A stretch of 19,624 nt of DNA from an uncultured Oscillospiraceae bacterium. Lineage in GTDB: Bacteria > Bacillota > Clostridia > Oscillospirales > Oscillospiraceae. Location: contig CAAEUZ010000038.1 in the NCBI GenBank assembly GCA_900759385.1, forward strand, positions 1-19,624, in the 5' to 3' direction. The translations under genes and the position numbers were made by a program. The notes below the pieces were generated by a model. It saw only the letters and a list, made by a program, of their open reading frames with translations, ran no database searches and was not told the DNA's origin. Positions within the stretch are counted from its first letter, which is position 1, and the number at the start of each line of letters is the position of its first letter. Below are positions 13,680 to 19,624 of the stretch, piece by piece.

Positions 13680-15023
13680 ATGAACATGGACTTCATAGCT
13701 GAGTACAAGAGCAAGCTGGGCACGCCCGAGCAGGCTGCCGCGCTGGTCAAGAGCGGGGACTGGGTCGAGTACGGCAACGGCACCACCTTTGCCGAGCTGT
13801 GCGACGCCGCCCTGGCCAAGAGGCGCGACGAGCTCTGGGACGTCAACATACGCGGCCAGATCATGTACGGGCCCATGCAGGCGATAGAGTGTGACCCCAC
13901 CGGCGAGCACTTCACCTTTAACTCCTGGCACGCTTCCGGCTACGAGCGCAAGCTCATGGACAGAGGGCAGGCCTATTTCTCCCCCATGATCTTCCGCAAC
14001 CTGGCCTGGTATCACAAGGAGTTCCTGCACGTGAACGTGGCCTTTGTCTGCGCCACGCCGATGGACAGGCACGGTTACTTCAACTTCTCCGTCTCTGCCG
14101 GCACCAGCCTGGACATGATCGGCCGCGCCGACAAGATAGTGCTCGAGATAAACCCGCACCTGCCCAAAATCTACGGCGCTTATAATGAGAGCATCCACAT
14201 CTCCGACGTCACCATGGTCGTCGAGGGCCATGACAGCGAGGTGCCCACGGTGCCCAAGAAGACCCCCTCTCCGGAGGATATAGCCATAGCCAACAATGTC
14301 CTGCCCTACATTGTGGACGGCTCCACGCTCCAGCTGGGCATAGGCGGCACGCCGGACGCTCTGGGCAGTATCCTGGCCCAGAGCGACCTGAAGGACCTGG
14401 GCATGCACACCGAGCTTTGCACGGACGGCTTCCTGGACCTGTACAAGGCCGGCAAGCTGACCAATAAGCGCAAGGCAATCTACCCCGGCAAGGGCGTGCT
14501 CGGCCTCGCCACCGGTTCCCGCGAGCTCTATGACTGGCTGGACGAGAACCCCGGCGTCATCGCCCTGCCCATCGCCTACGTGAACAACCCGCAGGTCATC
14601 GCCAGCATGGACAATTTCATCTCCCTCAACAGCTGCGTCTCCGTGGACCTCTACGGCCAGATAAGCTCGGAGAGCGCGGGCCTGAGGCACATCTCCGGCA
14701 CCGGCGGCCAGGTGGATTTCCTCACCGGCGCGGCCATGAGCAAGGGCGGCAAGGCCTTTATCTGCGTGGCCAGCTCCCGCGTGGGCAAGGACGGCGTGCG
14801 CCGAAGCAACATCGTCCCGCACTTCAACGGCGACATCATCACCTCCCCGCGCAGCCAGGCCTACTATATCGCCACCGAGAACGGTGTCGCCAACCTGGCC
14901 GGGCAGAGCAGCTGGCAGCGCGCAGAGATGCTGGTGAACCTCGCCCATCCCGATTTCCGTGAGGACCTGATCAAGGCCGCTGAGGAGCAGCGCATCTGGA
15001 GAAGGAGCAACAAGCGCGGATAA
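13680..15023 (+). CDS. Butyryl-CoA:acetate-type CoA-transferase
   Basis: This 447-residue protein of the acetyl-CoA hydrolase/transferase family moves CoA between an acyl-CoA and a carboxylate through a glutamyl-CoA intermediate. ATG 13680 lies 5 bp after GGAGGAG. The likely catalytic glutamate is Glu245 in GMHTELCTDG, matching the position in 4-hydroxybutyrate CoA-transferase. Other family marks are GDWVEYGNGTTF near the N-terminus, STLQLGIGGTPDAL (oxyanion/CoA site) and SGTGGQVDFLTGA. Length fits the butyryl-CoA:acetate CoA-transferases of gut butyrate producers, which end butyrate synthesis. Acetoacetate, propionate or 4-hydroxybutyrate specificity cannot be excluded. No other butyrate gene is adjacent. 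It has its own promoter and terminator, so it is probably monocistronic. Confidence 0.85.
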   Translation: MNMDFIAEYKSKLGTPEQAAALVKSGDWVEYGNGTTFAELCDAALAKRRDELWDVNIRGQIMYGPMQAIECDPTGEHFTFNSWHASGYERKLMDRGQAYFSPMIFRNLAWYHKEFLHVNVAFVCATPMDRHGYFNFSVSAGTSLDMIGRADKIVLEINPHLPKIYGAYNESIHISDVTMVVEGHDSEVPTVPKKTPSPEDIAIANNVLPYIVDGSTLQLGIGGTPDALGSILAQSDLKDLGMHTELCTDGFLDLYKAGKLTNKRKAIYPGKGVLGLATGSRELYDWLDENPGVIALPIAYVNNPQVIASMDNFISLNSCVSVDLYGQISSESAGLRHISGTGGQVDFLTGAAMSKGGKAFICVASSRVGKDGVRRSNIVPHFNGDIITSPRSQAYYIATENGVANLAGQSSWQRAEMLVNLAHPDFREDLIKAAEEQRIWRRSNKRG

Positions 15024-15035
15024 TGAGATAATGTG

Positions 15036-15069
15036 AAAAATTGCCCGGTCTGATGACCGGGCAATTTTT
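15036..15069. terminator. Bidirectional rho-independent terminator
   Basis: AAAAATTGCCCGGTC (15036-15050) and GACCGGGCAATTTTT (15055-15069) form a perfect 15-bp stem with a TGAT loop and T/A runs on both sides. It lies between the convergent CoA-transferase and P-loop ATPase genes. Confidence 0.95.
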
Positions 15070-15125
15070 TCGCGCGGCGCTGCCGAGCTGCGGTGAGGGG
15101 TTTACTGCCGGCAGCCTTCTTCGCG

Positions 15126-16187
15126 TTACAGCCCCAGGCGGCGTTTTTCGGCCTCGGCGGCTTTGGTCAGGGCGTCAAAATCCACGTAGGGGTGATAGAC
15201 GGCCTCCAGCTCATCGTGTATGGCCTTGGCGGCGGCGAGGCACTCTCCGGCGCGGCGGAGCAGCTGCTCTTCGCATTTTTCGTCCTCGCGCAGCTTCTGG
15301 CGCAGTGCCCTGAGCGTCTCGGAGCTCACCATGCGGTCGAGGTGTATGCGGCGGTGCTGCTCGGGATAGGCGGCCAGGGGATCGGTCACGGCCCAGCCGA
15401 CGCCGATGGAGGGGAAGAGCACGGCCTCCGTGCGGTCGGGCCTGAGCCAGTGCGGGCAGATAACGGCGCCGAGGCGCCGCTCACGGGCGCGCCGGGCCAG
15501 GCGCTCAGTAAACTCAAAGCCAAGGCCGAGGCGGTTATCCAGCAGGTACAGCCTGGGGCACAGCCGGGCGAGGGTGTCGGTCGCCATGACGCGGCCGCTG
15601 CAGGTGAGCCCGCCCAGGAAGCGCAGGCTTATTTCCCCGGCGGGCGCCTTTGCAAGCTCGCGCGAGGCCACGCCGTCCGCACGGGAGCGGGCGGCGGCGC
15701 GCTCGGAGTCCGTGGTGCAGCTCATGGTCAGGGAGGGGGAGACCCGGGCCGCGGCGGCGAGGAGCTCATAGGCGCGGCGGTACCAGACCTTGTACCCGGC
15801 GTTGAGGTCGCGCAGCTCGCCGCGGCGGGAGAAGGTACCGCCGGTGGAGCAGTGTTCGCCTATGTTGAGGTAGTCACCGTCGGCGCCGAATACGGCCGGG
15901 TCCAGGATGTGCGGGGCGGTGCCGTCGGCATAGCCTGTGTGGAGGTCGGGGATGTACACGCCGTCGAGCGAGTCCGGGTCGCCAGAGCAGAGGATGTACT
16001 CCACATCGTGCCCGGCCTCCTCGGCTGCGCGGCCGATGGCGCGCATAAAGCTGCTTTTGCCCGTGCCGGGGCCGCCCTTGATCACGCGCAGGAAGTCCCC
16101 GTCCCCGGCGCAGAAGCCGTCGTAGAGCGAGTGGAAGCCGTGCTCCGAGTTGGAGCCCAGAAACCAGACAATACGATTGTTTTCCAT
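15126..16187 (-). CDS. PRK06851-like P-loop ATPase
   Basis: This 353-residue protein resembles the Firmicutes PRK06851 group, whose role is unknown. The Walker A motif is GGPGTGKS (38-45), followed by the group's marks ILCSGDPDSLDGVYIPDL and DGTAPHILDP. Relatives, as I recall them, are internally duplicated with a P-loop in each half. Here the second half keeps the frame (LRFLGGLTCSG, then RLYLLD at 212-217). Its P-loop position, however, reads NRLGLGFE (218-225) where GRPGTGKS is expected, so only the first half should bind ATP. The tail is a long charged helix. The start has GAGGT upstream on the minus strand. It is divergent from the HAD gene and apparently monocistronic. No substrate or pathway can be assigned. 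Confidence 0.82.
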   Translation of the reverse strand: MENNRIVWFLGSNSEHGFHSLYDGFCAGDGDFLRVIKGGPGTGKSSFMRAIGRAAEEAGHDVEYILCSGDPDSLDGVYIPDLHTGYADGTAPHILDPAVFGADGDYLNIGEHCSTGGTFSRRGELRDLNAGYKVWYRRAYELLAAAARVSPSLTMSCTTDSERAAARSRADGVASRELAKAPAGEISLRFLGGLTCSGRVMATDTLARLCPRLYLLDNRLGLGFEFTERLARRARERRLGAVICPHWLRPDRTEAVLFPSIGVGWAVTDPLAAYPEQHRRIHLDRMVSSETLRALRQKLREDEKCEEQLLRRAGECLAAAKAIHDELEAVYHPYVDFDALTKAAEAEKRRLGL

Positions 16188-16244
16188 GGCATTTACCTCG
16201 ATTTCATATAGATTACATATCAGGGTATGCGTGCCGCTTCAAGA

Positions 16245-16274
16245 TTGACAACGCCGGGTGTATACGTATATAAT
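16245..16274 (+). promoter_or_regulatory. Consensus sigma-A promoter for the HAD gene
   Basis: Perfect -35 TTGACA (16245-16250) and perfect -10 TATAAT (16269-16274) with an 18-bp spacer. The start near 16281 coincides with the ribosome site GAGGTGA (16281-16287), so the leader is only about 12 nt. Confidence 0.88.
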
Positions 16275-16292
16275 CCCCCTGAGGTGAACAAT

Positions 16293-16931
16293 GTGTATAA
16301 AACCATACTGTTTGATTTTGACGGCACGGTGTTTGACACCGGCGAGGGCATCATGAAATCCGTGCAGTACGCGGCGGAGGCCTTTGGCTACCGGGAGCCC
16401 GACTGGCAGGCGCTGAGGAGCTTTGTCGGCCCGCCGCTGGTGGAGAGCTTCGCGCGGAGATATAACGTGGACGAAGAGACCGCCAAGGCCATGACCGCCA
16501 AGTACCGCGAGCGCTACAGCGAACGCGGCCTGGATGAGTGCAGCGTCTATCCCGGCGTGGTGGAGCTGGTCAAGTACCTGCGCGGCCTGGGGGCCAGGGT
16601 GGCCGTCGCCACGGGCAAGCCCACGCCCTTCACCGTGGATATCCTCGAGCGGCACGGCCTGGGCGGCGTCTTTGACGACGTGCTGGGCAGCGAATTTGAC
16701 GGCACGCGCAACCACAAGTGGGAGACGATGGACATACTCCTCGACCGGCTGGGCCGCGAGGGCGCCGTCATGATAGGCGACCGCGACAACGATGTCATTG
16801 CCGCCCGGCACTGCAATATCCCCTGCGTGGGCGTCTCCTGGGGATACGCCGAGCCCGGGGAGCTCGTTTCAGCGGGGGCCGTAGTAGTCGTTGACGACAC
16901 TGAAGAACTGAAAAATTTCTTGTTAAGATAA
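16293..16931 (+). CDS. HAD-superfamily phosphatase (subfamily IA)
   Basis: This 212-residue hydrolase resembles phosphoglycolate phosphatase/5'-nucleotidase-like HAD enzymes. I chose GTG 16293 because GAGGTGA ends 5 bp upstream and the promoter's -10 box lies at 16269-16274; the frame extends upstream to 16227, but that would run through the promoter. Motif I is FDFDGTVFD with the nucleophile Asp8 and acid/base Asp10. The helical cap covers roughly residues 18-85. Motif II is VAVATGKP, motif III the lysine of DGTRNHKWETMD, and motif IV GDRDNDV. The pattern DGTR..K is frequent in family members annotated as phosphoglycolate phosphatase or nucleotidase, but the substrate is open. It lies 44 bp ahead of dinB, which has its own promoter. 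Confidence 0.9.
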   Translation: MYKTILFDFDGTVFDTGEGIMKSVQYAAEAFGYREPDWQALRSFVGPPLVESFARRYNVDEETAKAMTAKYRERYSERGLDECSVYPGVVELVKYLRGLGARVAVATGKPTPFTVDILERHGLGGVFDDVLGSEFDGTRNHKWETMDILLDRLGREGAVMIGDRDNDVIAARHCNIPCVGVSWGYAEPGELVSAGAVVVVDDTEELKNFLLR

Positions 16932-16939
16932 TTTGCCTC

Positions 16940-16968
16940 TTGACTCTGTCTGTATAGGATATTATTAT
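16940..16968 (+). promoter_or_regulatory. Sigma-A promoter for dinB
   Basis: -35 TTGACT (16940-16945), 17-bp spacer, -10 TATTAT (16963-16968), each five of six matches. The start is expected about 16975, one base before the ATG at 16976. No Firmicutes LexA box (CGAACN4GTTCG type) is visible. Confidence 0.75.
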
Positions 16969-16975
16969 ATCTTAT

Positions 16976-18238
16976 ATGGATAGAGTCATTTTGCATTCCG
17001 ACATCAACGCCTGCTATGCGAGCATAGAGCAGCTGTACGACAGCTCGCTTGTGGGCAAGGCGGTGGCCGTCGGCGGGGACGCGGAGCGCAGGCACGGGAT
17101 AATACTGGCCAAATCGGAGGAGGCGAAACGGGCCGGGGTGAAGACCGGCATGGCCATATGGGAGGCAAAGCAGCGCTGCCCGCAGCTGATAGTTGTCCCG
17201 CCGCATTTTGAGCGCTACATTTACTTTTCTCGGAAAGTGCAGAAGATATACGCCGATTACACGGACCGGCGCGAACCTTTTGGGCTGGACGAGAGCTGGC
17301 TGGACATCACGGGATGCGTGCGCGCCGGCTCCGGGGCGAAATGCGCAGAGGAGATACGGCAGCGCGTAAAGCGCGAGCTGGGCCTCACAGTGAGCGTGGG
17401 CGTCTCGTGGAACAAGGTTTTCGCCAAACTCGGCTCCGACTACAAAAAGCCGGACGCCGTGACGGTCATAGGCCGGGACAACTGGCGGGAGATAGTGTGG
17501 CCGCTGCCCGTGGACTCGCTGCTGTATGTGGGCCGGGCCACGGAGCGGAGGCTGCGCGGCATGGGGGTCAGGACCATCGGCGACCTCGCGGCGATGAACC
17601 GCTCCTGGCTGCGCAGCTCCTTCGGCAGGCACGGCGAGACCATGTACGACTACGCCAACGGCCTGGACGGCTCAATAGTACTGCGCGAAGGGGAGTACCC
17701 GGCCGCCAAGAGCGTGGGCAACGGCACCACTACCCCGCGGGACATGCGCTCCCGGGCCGACGCCATGCCTGTCATAGTGAGCCTGTGCGAGAGCGTGGGG
17801 GCGCGGCTGCACAAGATTCACGCCCGCGCCCTGACGGTGACGCTGGAGCTGCGCGACGCGCGGGATTTAAGCTGGATAAGCCGCTGCGCCACGCTGGAGC
17901 GCCCTACGGACTGCGTGCGGGAGCTCATAGACGTCAGCCTGGCCCTGCTGGACGCGAGCCACTGCTGGCCGCAGCCGCTCAGGAGCCTGTCCGTGCGGGC
18001 GGAGCGGCTGTTTTTCAGCGCCGACGAGCAGATGGACGTCTTTACGGATTTCAACAGGCTGGACAGGCAGCGGCGCCTGGACGCCGCCATAGACAGCCTG
18101 CGCGCGCGCTTCGGCACCGGCGCCGTGGTGCGCGGGGCGGTGTTTGCCGATCCGGACATGGCCCTGCCTCTGGCGCAGGAGGAGTACACATTTGTGAGAA
18201 AACCGTATGAGGGCCTTGACAGCGCTGCGGATATGTGA
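16976..18238 (+). CDS. dinB: DNA polymerase IV (Y-family, DinB)
   Basis: This 420-residue translesion DNA polymerase copies damaged or mispaired templates without proofreading. The catalytic metal ligands are Asp9 (LHSDINACYASIE) and Asp105/Glu106 (FGLDESWLD). Tyr14 occupies the steric-gate position that excludes ribonucleotides. The palm and fingers cover residues 1 to about 165 (SVGVSWNKVFAKLGSDYKKP), the thumb with helix-hairpin-helix is at about 175-235, and the little finger starts around 245. A probable beta-clamp peptide, QMDVF, is at 352-356. ATG 16976 is the only sensible start, since the conserved fold begins at residue 4. No ribosome site precedes it, and the promoter implies a leaderless mRNA. 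It is not in an imuA/dnaE2-type cassette. Confidence 0.95.
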   Translation: MDRVILHSDINACYASIEQLYDSSLVGKAVAVGGDAERRHGIILAKSEEAKRAGVKTGMAIWEAKQRCPQLIVVPPHFERYIYFSRKVQKIYADYTDRREPFGLDESWLDITGCVRAGSGAKCAEEIRQRVKRELGLTVSVGVSWNKVFAKLGSDYKKPDAVTVIGRDNWREIVWPLPVDSLLYVGRATERRLRGMGVRTIGDLAAMNRSWLRSSFGRHGETMYDYANGLDGSIVLREGEYPAAKSVGNGTTTPRDMRSRADAMPVIVSLCESVGARLHKIHARALTVTLELRDARDLSWISRCATLERPTDCVRELIDVSLALLDASHCWPQPLRSLSVRAERLFFSADEQMDVFTDFNRLDRQRRLDAAIDSLRARFGTGAVVRGAVFADPDMALPLAQEEYTFVRKPYEGLDSAADM

Positions 18239-18272
18239 TATATATGTGATATCAAAATAATATCACATATAT
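18231..18272. promoter_or_regulatory. Triple ATATGTGATAT motif, probable operator
   Basis: ATATGTGATAT occurs at 18231-18241 and 18242-18252 as adjacent direct copies, and inverted at 18260-18270. The second and third form a perfect 13-bp inverted repeat (18240-18252 with 18260-18272) around a 7-nt AT-rich spacer. The cluster overlaps the last codons of dinB and ends 6 bp before the ribosome site of the SPFH gene. It may be an operator for the SPFH-RHH operon; as RNA it could also form a weak AU-rich hairpin. Confidence 0.7.
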
Positions 18273-18293
18273 CTGTCCAAGGAGGAAGAACAC

Positions 18294-19310
18294 ATGAACG
18301 CAGAGCCGATAACCGAGAAGGTGATAGAGCCCGCCAAGGGCATACCCGTGCTGTTGCTGGACCTGGTGATGCTGATAGCCAGCATTGTGCTGGCCGGAGT
18401 GAGCGTCGCCCTGTTCGGCGCCGGGAGCGCGCTGCTGGGCGCCGTGCTGCTGATAGTGGGCGTGGCGATGTTCATCGCCTTCTTCATAATGCTGGCCGGA
18501 CTCAAGACTGTGCGGCCCAACGAGGCTATGGTACTTACGCTGTTCGGCAGCTATCACGGCACGGTCAAGGAGCCGGGGTACTACTTCGTGAACCCCTTCT
18601 GCTCCTGCGTCAGCCCCGCCTATGACAAGGCTGCGGCGGAAAAGGCCAAGCGGGAGAAGGAAAACGGCGGAAATCCCAGTTCCACCACTCAGATAGTCAG
18701 CACCCGCGCCAGGGTCTCGCTCAAGACCATGACGCTGGACAACGGCCGCCAGAAGGTAAACGACGTGCTCGGCAACCCGATAATAATCGGCGCGGTGGTC
18801 ATCTGGCACGTGGCCAACCCCACCAAGGCGGTGTTCAACGTGGAGGACTACCCCAGCTTCCTCAGCACGCAGACCGACTCTACCATCCGCAACATCGCGC
18901 GGCTCTACCCCTACGACGTGTTCGACGAGGAGGAGCAGGAGGCGGCGGGGGAGAAGACCCTGCGCGGGAGCAGCCAGGAGATAGCCGACAGCATGAAATC
19001 GGAGCTCCAGAAGCGCGTGGCCGAGGCCGGCATGATCGTCGAAGAGGTGCGTATAACGCACCTGGCCTATGCCGAGGAGATAGCGGCCGCCATGCTCCAG
19101 CGCCAGCAGGCCGCGGCGGTGATAGCGGCCAGGCAGAAGATAGTTGACGGCGCGGTCGGCATGGTCAAGATGGCCATCGAGAAGCTGGACGAGGACGAGG
19201 TCGTGGTGCTCGACGACGAGCGCAAGGCCGCCATGGTCTCCAACCTGCTCGTGGTCCTCTGCGGCAGCCATGACGCACAGCCCATCGTCAACACCGGCAG
19301 CATCTACTGA
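18294..19310 (+). CDS. SPFH/band-7 domain membrane protein
   Basis: This 338-residue protein of the SPFH (stomatin/prohibitin/flotillin/HflKC) superfamily probably forms membrane-bound oligomeric scaffolds. ATG 18294 follows AAGGAGG (18279-18285) by 8 bp. Residues 17-40 and 44-68 are two hydrophobic helices. The SPFH domain starts with LKTVRPNEAMVLTLFGSYHGTVKEPGYY-type sequence and includes MTLDNGRQKVNDVLGNPI and VVIWHVANPTKAVFNVEDY. A helical part follows (AYAEEIAAAMLQRQQAAAVIAARQKIVDG), the usual coiled-coil oligomerisation region; the chain ends VLCGSHDAQPIVNTGSIY. No NfeD protein is adjacent. The stop overlaps the start of the ribbon-helix-helix gene by one base, an arrangement I recall from other bacteria. 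Confidence 0.92.
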   Translation: MNAEPITEKVIEPAKGIPVLLLDLVMLIASIVLAGVSVALFGAGSALLGAVLLIVGVAMFIAFFIMLAGLKTVRPNEAMVLTLFGSYHGTVKEPGYYFVNPFCSCVSPAYDKAAAEKAKREKENGGNPSSTTQIVSTRARVSLKTMTLDNGRQKVNDVLGNPIIIGAVVIWHVANPTKAVFNVEDYPSFLSTQTDSTIRNIARLYPYDVFDEEEQEAAGEKTLRGSSQEIADSMKSELQKRVAEAGMIVEEVRITHLAYAEEIAAAMLQRQQAAAVIAARQKIVDGAVGMVKMAIEKLDEDEVVVLDDERKAAMVSNLLVVLCGSHDAQPIVNTGSIY

Positions 19311-19573
19311 TGTCCGCGCCCCTCACACCCGAGGAGCGGGAAGCCAGGCTCCAGGAACGCCTCGAGCGCATTGAGGCGCTTGAAAAGGAAGTCAAAGCCC
19401 GCGAAAAGGCCCTGAAAAAAGCGGAGACGGCCAAGAAGCAGCTGCTGCTGCGCCTGTCCCCCAGCCTCTGGGACGAGATCGCCGCCTGGGCGGAGGAGGA
19501 TTTCCGCAGTATCAACGGCCAGATAGAGTATCTCCTCACCGAGGCGGTACGCAGACGTAAGGGCGGGCGTTAA
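19310..19573 (+). CDS. Coiled-coil ribbon-helix-helix DNA-binding protein
   Basis: This 87-residue protein has two parts. Residues 6-43 are a highly charged helix with heptad character (EEREARLQERLERIEALEKE...). Residues 44-87 match an Arc/MetJ-type ribbon-helix-helix: the strand KKQLLLRLSP, then two helices SLWDEIAAWAEEDF and SINGQIEYLLTEAVRRR. Such proteins bind DNA as dimers, usually on repeated short operators. It overlaps the SPFH gene by one base (TGATG), so the two are cotranslated, and the repeated motif ahead of the SPFH gene is the obvious candidate site. It could instead act as an antitoxin-like or SPFH-tethered protein through its coiled coil. Confidence 0.85.
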   Translation: MSAPLTPEEREARLQERLERIEALEKEVKAREKALKKAETAKKQLLLRLSPSLWDEIAAWAEEDFRSINGQIEYLLTEAVRRRKGGR

Positions 19574-19584
19574 GCCCGGCGGCG

Positions 19585-19624
19585 TTATATTTCCCGGGCC
19601 AGCTGCTGCGTGAGCGGCGGGGAC
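19585..19624 (-). CDS. Possible 3' end of a minus-strand gene
   Basis: Reading the minus strand from the window edge gives SPPLTQQLAREI and then TAA. The short peptide is helix-like and the stop is convergent with the RHH gene 11 bp away, as expected for a gene cut off by the window. Too little is visible to name it, and it could be chance. Confidence 0.35.
   Translation of the reverse strand, partial: SPPLTQQLAREI

Noticed and set aside
15093..16211. 372-codon plus-strand frame opposite the P-loop ATPase
   Set aside because: The minus-strand frame has an intact Walker A motif and ribosome site; this one is its shadow.
16932..16975. LexA/SOS box ahead of dinB
   Set aside because: No CGAAC-N4-GTTCG-like sequence is present; only an AT-rich promoter is seen.
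18245..18267. CRP-type site (TGTGA and TCACA)
   Set aside because: The half-sites are 13 bp apart rather than 6, and the same motif also occurs as a direct repeat, which fits a different operator.

Overview
The window looks like chromosome of a high-GC, anaerobic, gut-type Firmicute, most likely in or near the Oscillospiraceae (Oscillibacter/Dysosmobacter-like). This placement is inferred from several features: small Clostridia families (DUF4358, DUF5685 and DUF6054-like proteins, a PRK06851-like ATPase), an SLH-domain cell-wall hydrolase, a butyryl-CoA:acetate-type CoA-transferase, strong Shine-Dalgarno sites, several TTG/GTG starts and heavy use of ATA for isoleucine. No rRNA, tRNA, CRISPR array, transposase or phage gene is visible.

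Layout. (1) 1-675 is non-coding and repetitive: a 107-bp GC-rich unit in about 2.7 tandem copies, then a GCCGGC hairpin element, then a good promoter. (2) 676-4458 is a plus-strand cluster of a DUF4358/transglutaminase lipoprotein, a secreted SLH + GH25 lysozyme-like protein and a galactokinase-family kinase, closed by a bidirectional terminator. (3) 4507-6732 lies on the minus strand: a DUF6054-like protein, a MerR regulator with a cupin protein behind it, and a LysR regulator. (4) 6821-6970 is a possible tiny independent transcript. It is followed by a CNNM/CBS membrane protein (7029-8123). (5) 8278-10197 is a tightly overlapping three-gene operon: a membrane zinc-ribbon protein, a DUF5685 protein and a J-domain/TPR-like protein. 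(6) 10198-10773 is a second repeat-rich spacer carrying another copy of the composite element seen at the left edge. (7) 10774-13546 is larE-larB-larC, the complete nickel-pincer (NPN) cofactor pathway, without larA nearby. (8) 13680-15023 is a monocistronic CoA-transferase with its own promoter and a bidirectional terminator shared with a minus-strand P-loop ATPase (15126-16187). (9) 16293-18238 holds a HAD phosphatase and DNA polymerase IV, each with its own near-consensus promoter. (10) 18294-19573 is an SPFH membrane protein overlapping a ribbon-helix-helix regulator, preceded by three copies of an ATATGTGATAT motif. The right edge probably cuts into the end of a minus-strand gene.

How the genes work together. 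LarB, LarE and LarC make the cofactor used by lactate racemase and other LarA-family racemases/epimerases; the enzyme that uses it must be elsewhere. The lipoprotein and the SLH-lysozyme form a cell-surface pair. The SPFH protein and the RHH regulator look like an autoregulated membrane-scaffold unit. The zinc-ribbon/DUF5685/J-protein operon is the least understood part. Its DUF5685 member has aspartate-rich motifs resembling those of head-to-head prenyl synthases, and its J-protein supplies an Hsp70 contact. Several promoters sit so close to their genes that mRNA leaders should be very short, and dinB looks leaderless.
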